Shown here one piece after another: positions 27,211 through 35,758 of a DNA stretch of 64,000 nucleotides. The stretch covers positions 1,302,001-1,366,000 of the forward strand of contig NZ_WWFG01000002.1 of NCBI RefSeq assembly GCF_026127265.1. Direction: 5' to 3'. Each line of letters starts with the position of its first letter. The first letter of the stretch is position 1. The translations under genes were made by a program, and so were the position numbers. Source of the stretch: Nostoc sp. KVJ3 (GTDB lineage: Bacteria > Cyanobacteriota > Cyanobacteriia > Cyanobacteriales > Nostocaceae). The notes beneath the pieces were generated by a model. It made no database searches, was not told the origin of the DNA, and saw only the letters and a program-made list of their open reading frames with translations.

Positions 27211-28179
27211 ATGAATTTTAGTACTGCTCTACCTACTTTTGTAATTACACTCCGAGAAGGAGTAGAAGCTGCCCTTGTTGTTGGCATTGTGCTAGCTTTG
27301 CTAAAAAAAGCTAAACAATCCCGACTCAACTCTTGGGTATATGCTGGTGTCGGTGTTGGCATTATCGTCAGTGCCTTAATAGGTGTGCTATTCAGTTGGG
27401 TAATTCAAATACTGGGAGCAGCGAATCCTCAATACACCTCCGTAGTTGAGCCAGCCTTGGAAGGTGTGTTTAGTGTATTAGCGATCGCAATGCTCAGTTG
27501 GATGCTAATCTGGATGACTAAACAAGCCAGATTCATGAAAGCTACAGTTGAAGGAGCAGTAACAGAAGCAATAACACAAAATTCAAATGCTGGTTGGGGT
27601 GTTTTTACTTTAATTTTAGTTGCCGTTGTCCGCGAAGGCTTTGAAACTGTTCTATTCGTTGCTGCTAATTTTCAACAGGGATTAATGCCAGCATTGGGTG
27701 CTATTGGTGGTTTAGTAGCGGCAACTGCCATTGGGGTGCTGCTATTTAAATGGGGTGTCAAAATTAACATCCGCCAGTTTTTCCAGGTAATGGGCGTTTT
27801 GTTAGTGTTGATTGTCGCTGGATTGGTAGTTTCAGCCTTAAAACATTTTGACGACGCTGTGGCTAACCTTTCCCTTAGCAGTCGGGCTACAGAAAGCCTT
27901 TGTTTCTATTACGAACGTTTTACTAAAGTCCATTCCTGTATTTTGGGGCCAATCGTTTCAAATACTTCCACAATTTTGCCTGACGAACAGTTTCCTGGGA
28001 TTATTCTCAAATCGTTATTTGGTTACAGAGACAATCTCTATCTCGTACAAGCAGTAGGATATGTGACCTTTTTACTCACTATTGGAGGACTGTATTTCCG
28101 CAGCCTTGGAGTTGCTTCTCCTGAAGGTAAAAAGAATATCCCCTTTGCTCAAAAACCAATTAGTTCGGCAAAAGATTAA
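27211..28179 (+). CDS. FTR1-family iron permease
   Basis: A 322-residue membrane permease of the FTR1/EfeU family, with about seven transmembrane helices. Both signature REGXE motifs are present: REGVE (residues 15-19) and REGFE (141-145). They bind and conduct ferric iron after oxidation outside. A longer external loop with two Cys residues (near CFYYERFTKVHSC) is unusual and might form a disulfide. In yeast, FTR1 needs a multicopper ferroxidase; here one is encoded three genes upstream. Ferrous iron oxidised by that enzyme is the likely cargo. The gene ends just before a hairpin and a MITE. Confidence 0.9.
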   Translation: MNFSTALPTFVITLREGVEAALVVGIVLALLKKAKQSRLNSWVYAGVGVGIIVSALIGVLFSWVIQILGAANPQYTSVVEPALEGVFSVLAIAMLSWMLIWMTKQARFMKATVEGAVTEAITQNSNAGWGVFTLILVAVVREGFETVLFVAANFQQGLMPALGAIGGLVAATAIGVLLFKWGVKINIRQFFQVMGVLLVLIVAGLVVSALKHFDDAVANLSLSSRATESLCFYYERFTKVHSCILGPIVSNTSTILPDEQFPGIILKSLFGYRDNLYLVQAVGYVTFLLTIGGLYFRSLGVASPEGKKNIPFAQKPISSAKD

Positions 28180-28193
28180 AAGCACCAACAACC

Positions 28194-28226
28194 AGATCCG
28201 CGACTTCTTTAAGAAGTCGCGGATCT
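28194..28226. repeat. Long hairpin after the FTR1 gene
   Basis: AGATCCGCGACTTCTT and its exact reverse complement, with one base between. It lies 15 bases past the FTR1 stop, with no T tract. The sequence AGTCGCGGATCT is a dispersed Nostoc-type palindrome and may act as an RNA 3' end. Confidence 0.7.
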
Positions 28227-28228
28227 TA

Positions 28229-28457
28229 GAGGATGTTTTAAAAGTCCTCTGGTCGGTAGCAAAAAGTTTTAGATCCCCCTAAATCCCCCTTAAAAAAGGG
28301 GGACTTTGATTCTTCCCCTTTTTTAAGGGGAGCCAGCGCGGTCTTGGGGTCTCCCCCGCCGCAGGATGCGCGAAGCGCTGTAGTGGAGCGACTGGCGTGG
28401 GTTAGGGGGGATCAACAAGTGCCTAAAATTACAGTCAACCACTTTTAAAACATCCTC
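28229..28457. mobile_element. IS5-type MITE copy B with TTA duplication
   Basis: The ends are GAGGATGTTTTAAAAGT and ACTTTTAAAACATCCTC, with TTA on each side (28226-28228 and 28458-28460). The inside is the TAGATCCCCCTAAATCCCCC hairpin core, interrupted after TTTTTTAAGGGG by another dispersed repeat (about 28331-28400, AGCCAGCGCGG to CGACTGGCG). This fills 28180-28486, with the hairpin at 28194; there is no gene. Confidence 0.8.
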
Positions 28458-28486
28458 TTAGGATTACTATAATTATATTTAATTAA

Positions 28487-29422
28487 CTAAGTTCCCTGTG
28501 GTGCAAACAACACTTGTTTAAGTTGCTGACAAGCCTTTTCAATTGCATCTATACTACCTGGATTCACCAAACCAAAATAATCAAATATATAGACTCGGTT
28601 ATTTTTAGTTGCTTGTAATTGCTGCCAAAAAGCTTCCTTTTTTAGCGAATCTAAAAGCGCTACTCCTGAATTCCCTTGTGGGGGATTAACCAAAATTATC
28701 ACCTCTGGATTTGCCTCTAAAACTTTCTCAGCCGAAAGCGTCACATAACCCCCAATTGGACTTTTACCTTGTAAATCTGCGGCGATATTTTTCGCCTGGA
28801 ATTTCGTTAACAAATCCCCCGCCCAACTATTTTTATTTGGCGCTAAAATTGGTTGACGACTAACCAGCGCTAAAGTAGAAAAACCCTGAGTTGGCTTTTC
28901 TGGTAAAAAAGTTTTGTAACGATTTAACAAAGGCTGAGGATCGGCATTAATTTTTTGAGCAAGGGTTTTAGTAAGTTCTTCTAGAGATTCCCAATTATTC
29001 ACCTTAGTGAGAAAAGTAGGAATTCCCAACTGCTGAAGTTTTTGAATGGGGATGTTAGAAAAACCTGCCGCACCAATAACTAAATCTGGTTTAAGTGCTA
29101 GTATTTTTTCCAAATTGGGCGGGCTTTGTCCTTCACTAACACGGGGAACATCTTTGAATTTTAATTCATTTTTAAATAATTTACTACCAGTGATGCCGAT
29201 AATTTTTGTGGGAGCAAGTTGAGAGATAATATCAGCAGAAAGAGAAGAAAGAGCAACAACTCTTTTTGCTGTTCTTGTTGGTAATAGCTGAGAATTGGTG
29301 TTTGTATTCTCAGTAAGACTTGTGACTTTTGTTTGTGGGTGTTGAGTAGTTGCTGCCGTACAAGCAGCTAAAACTATACTCATCAAAACTGCGAAAGCAG
29401 ATAATATCCAACGACGATGCAT
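28487..29422 (-). CDS. BtuF/FecB-type ABC transporter substrate-binding lipoprotein
   Basis: A 311-residue lipoprotein (lipobox LAAC, Cys about residue 21) of the helical-backbone metal-complex receptor family (PF01497). Marks include RVVALSSLSADIISQLAP, EKILALKPDLVIG and KVLEANPEVIILV. Members bind cobalamin, haem or ferric siderophores. No partner permease or ATPase adjoins it. The proximity to an iron importer and CbtB makes a siderophore or corrinoid plausible, but the ligand cannot be set from sequence. It is convergent with the FTR1 operon and separated from it by a MITE. Confidence 0.85.
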   Translation of the reverse strand: MHRRWILSAFAVLMSIVLAACTAATTQHPQTKVTSLTENTNTNSQLLPTRTAKRVVALSSLSADIISQLAPTKIIGITGSKLFKNELKFKDVPRVSEGQSPPNLEKILALKPDLVIGAAGFSNIPIQKLQQLGIPTFLTKVNNWESLEELTKTLAQKINADPQPLLNRYKTFLPEKPTQGFSTLALVSRQPILAPNKNSWAGDLLTKFQAKNIAADLQGKSPIGGYVTLSAEKVLEANPEVIILVNPPQGNSGVALLDSLKKEAFWQQLQATKNNRVYIFDYFGLVNPGSIDAIEKACQQLKQVLFAPQGT

Positions 29423-29519
29423 ATTAAAATTCCTTAATCCTTAATATATAATTCGATACACGTTGCCCATATTTATCTAAATTGGGGTCGATGATGATTG
29501 TGTCCATCTACTGGTAGAT

Positions 29520-31019
29520 ATGTCTAACCATTTTTTGAACGTTGCAAGATCAACATTATTTTTGCGGTGTCTATTCGCTGTTGCTTTCACTGGTAGTTCG
29601 CTACTCCCCAACTTTGGAAGCGAACCAGCAAGGGCGCAAGTAACCCAATATTGTCAATTATCATCATCGGCGGCGAAAGAAAAAGAAGACTTCCGTTTAT
29701 CAGCCCTCAAAGGCAATGAAAACGCTCAAACGCGCTACCAAAATATAGTACAAGAACAAGCACAGGAATTACACGAGTGCCGCACTCGGACTTGGCCGCA
29801 AATCCAAGCCATTTGGTTGCGCTTGTATCCCTGTGACATTCAGCCAGGAACAATCGATCAGATTATGGATCGAATTGTTAACCGTGGCTATAACCAAGTT
29901 AATTTGGAAGTATTTTACGATGGGCAGGTTTTGTTGCCAGCAAAAGCTAATCCGACAGTTTGGCCTTCTGTAATTCGGACTCCAGGGGCAGAAAACGCTG
30001 ACTTGCTCGCCACCGCCATCAAAAAAGGTCGGCAACGCGGTTTGAAGGTCTATGCCTGGATGTTTACTGCCAACTTCGGTTATACTTACGCCCAACGCCC
30101 AGATAGAGAAGGTGCGATCGCTCGCAATGGCAAAGGTCAAACAAGCTTATATGTTGTAGACAACGGCTCTCAAGTATTTATCGACCCCTACAATCTGCAA
30201 GCAAAACGTGACTACAACCAATTAGTCCAAGAAATTTTGCGTCGTCGCCCAGATGGTTTGCTATTAGACTACGTGCGTTATCCCCGCCAAGCAGGAAGTG
30301 ATTCCATCGCCACCAAAGTTTCAGATTTATGGCTATTTACCCCTGCAACCCAAGAAGCTTTATTTAAACGGGCACAAAATTATAAAGGGCTGGACTTGAT
30401 TCGCCGCTTTTTGAGCAAGGGATTCATCACCGCCGGGGACATAGCAGAAGTTGATAAACTTTATCCTCAAGAAGGCGAACCCCTCTGGCAAGGACGCATT
30501 CTTCCACCAGCTGAAAAATCAATCCTACCTGCAACCGACAGACAACCGCTTTTACAATGGGAGTTGTGGCAGCTTGCTGTTGCCCACGCCATGCAAGGAA
30601 TTCTTGATTTTGTCAATATAGCCAGTTACCCAGCAAAGCAGCAAGGGATTCCCACCGGAGTGGTGTTTTTCCCTGATGGCAACCAAACTGTAGGACAAGG
30701 GTATGATTCCCGCTTGCAACCTTGGGATCGGTTTTCTAGTACATTAGAGTGGCATCCTATGGCTTATGGGACTTGCGGTGATGCCAGTTGTATTGTGGCA
30801 CAAGTGCAACGAGTTTTGAGTATGGCAAAACCGGGTACACAGATCATCCCTGCTTTAGCCGGTCAGTGGGGAAAATCTGTTAACAATCGTCCATCCCTAG
30901 AAGTGCAAATGCAAGCACTTCACCAATATGCCCCTCAACTGAAGGGAGTTAGCCATTTTGCCTATTCTTGGCAATATCCTGAAAGTGATAACGATCGCAA
31001 ATTCTGTCGCACTCGGTAA
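29520..31019 (+). CDS. GHL10-type family 10 glycosylhydrolase-like protein
   Basis: A 499-residue secreted protein. The signal peptide is about residues 1-39 (ending PARAQ). The GHL10 domain (about 95-420) starts IQAIWLRLYPCDIQPGTIDQIMDR in two parts and carries GYNQVNLEVFYDGQVLLP, GLKVYAWMFTANFG and PDGLLLDYVRYP. This is the triose-isomerase-barrel fold of the DUF187 group. LLDYVRYPR probably holds the catalytic Asp. The substrate is probably a polysaccharide of envelope or sheath, but this is not shown. It is convergent with an N-acetylmuramoyl-alanine amidase, which suits a wall or sheath role by context. Confidence 0.85.
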   Translation: MSNHFLNVARSTLFLRCLFAVAFTGSSLLPNFGSEPARAQVTQYCQLSSSAAKEKEDFRLSALKGNENAQTRYQNIVQEQAQELHECRTRTWPQIQAIWLRLYPCDIQPGTIDQIMDRIVNRGYNQVNLEVFYDGQVLLPAKANPTVWPSVIRTPGAENADLLATAIKKGRQRGLKVYAWMFTANFGYTYAQRPDREGAIARNGKGQTSLYVVDNGSQVFIDPYNLQAKRDYNQLVQEILRRRPDGLLLDYVRYPRQAGSDSIATKVSDLWLFTPATQEALFKRAQNYKGLDLIRRFLSKGFITAGDIAEVDKLYPQEGEPLWQGRILPPAEKSILPATDRQPLLQWELWQLAVAHAMQGILDFVNIASYPAKQQGIPTGVVFFPDGNQTVGQGYDSRLQPWDRFSSTLEWHPMAYGTCGDASCIVAQVQRVLSMAKPGTQIIPALAGQWGKSVNNRPSLEVQMQALHQYAPQLKGVSHFAYSWQYPESDNDRKFCRTR

Positions 31020-31122
31020 TCAACTGAGTGTCAATTTCGCCAATCACTTAACTTTGTCTGTAGAATCTCAGTCACTTTAGTGCTGAGAGTGTCAATAGTG
31101 TCAACTGATGGTGGCTTTTAGC

Positions 31123-31152
31123 TTACAGCTATTTTCAGGTAAATAGCTGTAA
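31123..31152. terminator. Stem-loop between convergent genes
   Basis: TTACAGCTATTT (31123-31134) pairs perfectly with AAATAGCTGTAA (31141-31152) over a six-base loop. It lies between the stops of the GHL10 gene and the amidase gene. There are only weak T-rich flanks, so it is a candidate shared 3' end rather than a certain terminator. Confidence 0.5.
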
Positions 31153-31153
31153 A

Positions 31154-32035
31154 TTATTTACTCACTCTATAAATTGGTCTAACCTGACGAAAAGTATTAA
31201 GTAAACTCAGGAATTTACGACCATCAAAATTTATCGGGTCAACCTTTTTACCAGAACGATCTACGAGATGATGGGTAGTAATGCGATAGTCTGGGACTTG
31301 ACTTTGAGCAATTAACCAAGCAAGAGATTTATATTGAGCCTCTGTGTAGCCGCTATGAGTTTGTTGGCTACTAGCATCATAGCTATCTGGCGGTGTTTCC
31401 AAAGAAACGTGATAAGCAAAATTATTCACAGATGCAGGTAAATTCGGATTAGTCTGCACAGTTTCCACTCCCTCTGGAGTCTCAAATACTGAGTTAGCTG
31501 CACCAAAAGCTCGCTTTTCTGGCGGTACTAGATAAACCACTACCCCGTCTAGCTTAACTAAAGCGTGGTAACTTGCTTGCACGCTTTCATCGTTATGGGC
31601 TACTTGAAAGAAATTAATGGCGCTGGAAGCAGAATAACCAGTTTCATGGAGGACGACAATCGGTTGATTGTTGACAATAATGCCGTTAACATCTTGGGTG
31701 TACCGTTCTCCATAGTTACTTGGGTCAACCGAAGCAACTTGATAATTAGGTCTATAGTGTGCAAAAGCTTGAGTAGTTACGTACCTTGCTAGAGGCTTGT
31801 TAGTCTTGACTGGCGACTTGATAACACGTTGAGTTTTCTTCTCTGGCTCTTTTGCTGATTGAAATTGCACCTGGGGATATTGACTCCAAGCTGTAACTCG
31901 TGGGTTGGATGGATGGTATGTTGTTATCTGATTATTATGTAATTTTGTTCCTCGTCCAATTAGCAGCACCATAATTAGAGCAGCGAACATTAGCGAGATT
32001 AGTAGCACCCTAGTCGCCCAGTCTTTAAACCTCAT
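31154..32035 (-). CDS. N-acetylmuramoyl-L-alanine amidase (Amidase_2 type)
   Basis: A 293-residue envelope enzyme that cuts the bond between muramic acid and the stem peptide. There is an N-terminal anchor or signal (about residues 9-28). The catalytic domain (about 115-280) has IVVLHETGYSA (first zinc His), ASYHALVKLDG, FAYHVSLETPPDS and YRITTHHLVDRSGKKVDP (second zinc ligand and the catalytic Lys/Asp pair). All expected zinc ligands appear present. It is likely periplasmic, in cell-wall turnover or septal junction work. No close operon partner is seen. Confidence 0.88.
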   Translation of the reverse strand: MRFKDWATRVLLISLMFAALIMVLLIGRGTKLHNNQITTYHPSNPRVTAWSQYPQVQFQSAKEPEKKTQRVIKSPVKTNKPLARYVTTQAFAHYRPNYQVASVDPSNYGERYTQDVNGIIVNNQPIVVLHETGYSASSAINFFQVAHNDESVQASYHALVKLDGVVVYLVPPEKRAFGAANSVFETPEGVETVQTNPNLPASVNNFAYHVSLETPPDSYDASSQQTHSGYTEAQYKSLAWLIAQSQVPDYRITTHHLVDRSGKKVDPINFDGRKFLSLLNTFRQVRPIYRVSK

Positions 32036-32302
32036 TTTTCTAATACCCGTAAAACGGTAGATATTAACTTATAGCTAAACTGGTATATCTCTGCTAGAGG
32101 CGCACTTTTGTAAACCCCTACCGCAGATGGTATCCAAACGAGAATCACTATAACACCTTAATCCTAGTCAAATATACGTTACTATTATATGTTTGATCTA
32201 AGTAATTGTTTTAGATGCTTCCTCTTTCTGTGGAGCTATTTAAATACTCGTTAATTAATTGTAGAGATCCAATTCAAGCTTGCAATCTAAAATCTAAAAT
32301 AG

Positions 32303-32456
32303 TTAGCGCTTATACTCTGCCGCGTGGTGTTCGCATAGCCATAGGTAATGTCCCTCTGGAGTCAAGACTTTCTTTAATCCACCCCAGTGTTGCTGGGGAT
32401 CTTTTTCTTCTAAAAGTTGACGCTTCAATAATTTGCAACAGTTCTTCGTTTGTCAC
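32303..32456 (-). pseudogene. Decayed Roc-COR/leucine-rich-repeat protein, internal deletion scar
   Basis: On the minus strand a GTG at 32456 opens TNEELLQIIE, the usual N-terminus of cyanobacterial leucine-rich-repeat proteins. Within about 12 codons another frame takes over with LLEEKDPQQHWGGLKKVL then TPEGHYLWLCEHHAAEYKR and stop (32303-32305). That is the C-terminal end of Roc-COR GTPases with leucine-rich repeats, from my memory of the family. The whole middle (more than 800 residues) is gone. The stub shows that a large signalling GTPase once lay here. Confidence 0.65.
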
Positions 32457-32623
32457 CTGCAAACCTCACCAACTCTGTAGTCATATTTACTCAAGTAGTA
32501 TATCGTAACTAAGCATTACAGATTGGATTAGTGTTTTCATGTCCATAAAAACGGCTGTAATGTTTAAATTAGCAGGGTGCGATCGCTTTTCCTGATCAAA
32601 TTAGTTGGGTGCGATCGCTATTC

Positions 32624-32896
32624 GCGAGTATAAAAGACTCATTAACGGAGCTAAAAGACTCGTCAGCGAGTATAAAAGACTCATTAACGGAGCTAAAAGA
32701 CTCGTCGGCGAGTATAAAAGACTCATTAACGGAGCTAAAAGGCTCGTTCACGAGTATCAAAGACTCGTCAGCGAGTATAAAAGACTCGTTAACGGAGCTA
32801 AAAGGCTTGTTCACGAGTATCAAAGACTCATTAACGGAGCTAAAAGACTCGTTCACGAGTATCAAAGACTCGTTGGCGAGTATAAAAGACTTATTA
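32624..32896. repeat. Thirteen-unit 21-bp tandem repeat of hairpin units
   Basis: Thirteen back-to-back 21-base units, of two alternating kinds: GCGAGTATAAAAGACTCATTA and ACGGAGCTAAAAGACTCGTC-like. Most units have ACGAGT and ACTCGT type arms round an A-rich loop, so each can form a mini-hairpin. Since 21 is divisible by three, several frames are open on both strands. One reads ASIKDSLTELKDSS, a heptad pattern compatible with a coiled coil. No ribosome site or proper start is seen, so I treat it as a minisatellite. Confidence 0.85.
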
Positions 32897-33040
32897 ATAT
32901 CATTTAAAAATGATACAAATGCGTTGGTAAGGGCATAGCAATGCCCATAGTGTCAACTTAACGCAAAATGGGCGGTTAGAAACCGCGTTTACACAAACAA
33001 AACTCACCAAACTGGGTTCAAAAGCCTTAATTTGACCTTA

Positions 33041-33238
33041 GAGGGTGTTTAAAAAGTTATATGGTGTGGTTTTTACCCCCCTTAATCCCCCCTTATAAAG
33101 GGGGGAAACAAGAAAATTAAGTTCCCTCCCCTTATAAAGGGGGAAACAAAAAAATCAAGTTCCCTCCCCTTTATAAGGGGAGGGTTAGGGTGGGGTAAAA
33201 ATATTTGATACATCAATCACGACTTTTAAAATATCCTC
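33041..33238. mobile_element. IS5-type MITE copy C with TTA duplication
   Basis: The ends are GAGGGTGTTTAAAAAGT and GACTTTTAAAATATCCTC, flanked by TTA (33038-33040, 33239-33241). The core is a CCCCCCTTAATCCCCCC hairpin whose inner segment (GGGGGAAACAAGAAAATTAA, then TTCCCTCCCC) is duplicated in tandem. It is not interrupted by another element. The rest of 32457-33389 holds the tandem array, short hairpins (GGGCATAGCAATGCCC) and no gene. Confidence 0.75.
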
Positions 33239-33389
33239 TTAGTCCGCCTCCTCGGACTTCGTTCGTATAGCCGCGTTGCCCAAGCCGCGCACCGGAGGCA
33301 TCATTCCATTCATTGGAGCTTAAATTGACACCAATGGTCAATGCAAGTTTAAAGTTGCCCTACAGTTGTTATTTCGGCAAATCAAATCT

Positions 33390-35693
33390 ATGAATACAGT
33401 AAGCTCTAAAAACCAACAGTTAGGAGGTTTGTATGTTCAATCTCCTGAAGGAAAGCAACTAGGTTTTCCGCTCAAGCATACGGAAGTTCTAGCAAAAATT
33501 GCAGGTAACTTGTCACGAGTTGAGGTGATTCAAAGCTTTGAGAATCCCTTTACACAGTCTTTAGAAGCAGTGTATGTCTTTCCGTTACCAGATGAGGCAG
33601 CGGTAGATGATATGAAAATAAAAATAGGTAGCCAAATCATCAAAGGTAATATAAAAAAGCGTGAAGAAGCCCAACAAATCTACGAAAAGGCAAAACAAGA
33701 AGGACGCACTGCCGGACTTCTAGAACAAGAACGAGATAACATTTTTACCCAATCTCTAGCTAACATCAAACCTGGCGAACAAATTGATGTCACAATTCGT
33801 TACACCGAAAGCTTAAAATTTGAGGGGGGAAACTATGAATTTGTTTTCCCGATGGTGGTGGGGCCAAGATATATTCCCGGAACAACCATAGATGATAGCG
33901 GTGACACAGACCAAGTTCCTGATGCTTCCCGCATTACACCGCCTGTAGTCCCAGAAGGAACGCGAACCCGTCACAATATTAATGTCACGGTAGAAATTAA
34001 TGCAGGTTTAGCAATTTCTGAAGTCCGTTCTCCTTCTCATCAATTAAAAATTGAACATTCAGGTGACATTGTGCGAATTCAATTAGCCGGAGAAGATACA
34101 ATTCCTAACAAAGATTTAATTCTCCGCTATCAAGTTTCTGGTCAAGAAACTCAATCTACAATATTAACCCAAGCCGACGATCGCGGCGGACATTTTGCCA
34201 TTTATCTAATTCCCGCTTTAGAATATTCTACTGATGAAATTGTCCCCAAAGATGTTGTATTTTTGGTGGATACTTCCGGTTCTCAATCTGGCGATCCGTT
34301 ATGGAAGTGTCAGGAATTGATGCGACGATTTATCAATGGGTTGAATCCCAACGATACTTTCACAATTATCGATTTTTCCGATCGAGTCAGGCAGTTATCC
34401 CCAAAACCTCTGCCAAATACACCAGAAAATCGTGCCCTTGCGATCGCTTACATTAACAATTTACAAGCTTCTGGTAGTACAGAGATGCTCAGTGGCATTC
34501 GTACAGCCATAAATTTCCCCACACCAGTTGGAAGATTACGCAGTGTTGTCCTCTTAACCGATGGTTACATCGGTAACGAAAATGAAATTTTGGCAGAGAT
34601 CCAACAGCACCTCCAACCCGCAAATCGACTTTATAGTTTCGGTGCTGGTAGTTCAGTTAACCGTTTTTTACTGAATCGCATCGCCGAAATTGGCCGGGGA
34701 ATATCCCAAATTATTCGTCATGATGAACCCACGGAAGAAGTTGCCGAAAAGTTTTACAGGCAAATCAACAACCCCGTACTCACAAATATTCAAATCTCTT
34801 GGCATGGTGACACAGAATCGCCTGTCATTTACCCAACAATAGCGCCTGATTTATTTAGCGAACAACCATTAGTTTTGTTTGGTCGCAAACAAGATCGAGT
34901 CGGAGGTAATCTGCAAATCTCCGGTATTGCTGCGGGCGGTAAGCAGTATGAAAAAACGTTTCATCTCAAATTTGAGGAAACAGGAAATCTGGCTGTAGCG
35001 CAGTTATGGGGACGTGCTTGTATTAAAGATTTGATGAATCAAATGGTGAGTTTTGAAACCAAAACTGGTGTAGAATCGGTTACTGAAACAGCCTTAACTT
35101 ATCAATTGCTTTCTCAATACACCGCTTTTGTTGCTGTCAGCGATGACGTGCGGGTTGAGCCAGGAAGTGAATATGTATCTATGCAAGTGCCGGTGGAAAT
35201 GCCGGAAGCAGTTAGTTACAAAGCAGTGTTTGGTAGTCTTCCGGCTGGTATATCACTCTCAATGCCATCAGCGCCAACTTCAGCAGAAGCTCCAGATTTT
35301 CTCAAGAAAAGGCGATCGCCACAATCTCCAGTAGCGAAAGAAGTCGAGAGATCCTTGAGCTTTAATTTCCAGGAGATGGAAGAAGATAAAATATCAGACG
35401 CACACCCAAACCATCAGCTAGAGATTATCAGCGTCACTGGCTTAAATGATACAGAAATTGCTGAACTTACCCAACACCTGCAAAAACTAAACTTGCCTTC
35501 CGGCTTCAGTGGTGAAATCGTCTTTGAATTCACCGTCAACAACGGTCGGGTAGGAAAAGTAGTTTTGGATGAAAAAGCCTCAACCTTAAAAGATACGGTG
35601 GTAGTGGAGAAAATTAAGCGATCGCTCCTAGTTTGGAGAGTTCCTCCATCTACAACCGGCAAAATTGTCTTAACTTTGCGGATTCACATTTAA
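33390..35693 (+). CDS. VIT and von Willebrand A domain protein
   Basis: A 767-residue protein from the ATG at 33390 (a TTG 24 bases earlier is less likely). The VIT domain (about residues 10-145) has GFPLKHTEVLAKIAGNLSRV and YVFPLPDEAAVDDMKI. The vWA domain (about 285-460) has the metal-ion site VFLVDTSGSQSGD, with Asp294, Ser296 and Ser298. The C-terminal 90 residues (GFSGEIVFEFTVNNGRVGKV to KIVLTLRIHI) resemble a TonB-C or periplasmic energy-transfer beta fold. No signal peptide is evident. Proteins with VIT plus vWA often bind other proteins at the cell surface. The function here is unknown. Confidence 0.85.
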   Translation: MNTVSSKNQQLGGLYVQSPEGKQLGFPLKHTEVLAKIAGNLSRVEVIQSFENPFTQSLEAVYVFPLPDEAAVDDMKIKIGSQIIKGNIKKREEAQQIYEKAKQEGRTAGLLEQERDNIFTQSLANIKPGEQIDVTIRYTESLKFEGGNYEFVFPMVVGPRYIPGTTIDDSGDTDQVPDASRITPPVVPEGTRTRHNINVTVEINAGLAISEVRSPSHQLKIEHSGDIVRIQLAGEDTIPNKDLILRYQVSGQETQSTILTQADDRGGHFAIYLIPALEYSTDEIVPKDVVFLVDTSGSQSGDPLWKCQELMRRFINGLNPNDTFTIIDFSDRVRQLSPKPLPNTPENRALAIAYINNLQASGSTEMLSGIRTAINFPTPVGRLRSVVLLTDGYIGNENEILAEIQQHLQPANRLYSFGAGSSVNRFLLNRIAEIGRGISQIIRHDEPTEEVAEKFYRQINNPVLTNIQISWHGDTESPVIYPTIAPDLFSEQPLVLFGRKQDRVGGNLQISGIAAGGKQYEKTFHLKFEETGNLAVAQLWGRACIKDLMNQMVSFETKTGVESVTETALTYQLLSQYTAFVAVSDDVRVEPGSEYVSMQVPVEMPEAVSYKAVFGSLPAGISLSMPSAPTSAEAPDFLKKRRSPQSPVAKEVERSLSFNFQEMEEDKISDAHPNHQLEIISVTGLNDTEIAELTQHLQKLNLPSGFSGEIVFEFTVNNGRVGKVVLDEKASTLKDTVVVEKIKRSLLVWRVPPSTTGKIVLTLRIHI

Positions 35694-35697
35694 CTTG

Positions 35698-35748
35698 TAG
35701 AGACGCGTTAGCAAAGCGGCACGAAGTGCAATTAATTTCGCGTCTCTA
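35698..35748. repeat. TAGAGACGCG stem-loop at the 3' end of the VIT/vWA gene
   Basis: TAGAGACGCG (35698-35707) pairs with CGCGTCTCTA (35739-35748), with a small dispersed repeat in the loop. It starts four bases after the stop codon and lies between convergent genes. It belongs to the recurrent palindrome family. Confidence 0.7.
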
Positions 35749-35758
35749 TCAATCATTA

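Noticed and set aside
32215..32508. 97-codon open frame on the + strand
   Set aside because: It is antisense to the Roc/LRR remnant, which explains the sequence better; no motif and no ribosome site.
32596..32938. Three overlapping open frames (both strands) over the 21-bp array
   Set aside because: They stay open only because the repeat length is a multiple of three; no ribosome site or sensible start exists, and the competing frames cannot all be real.
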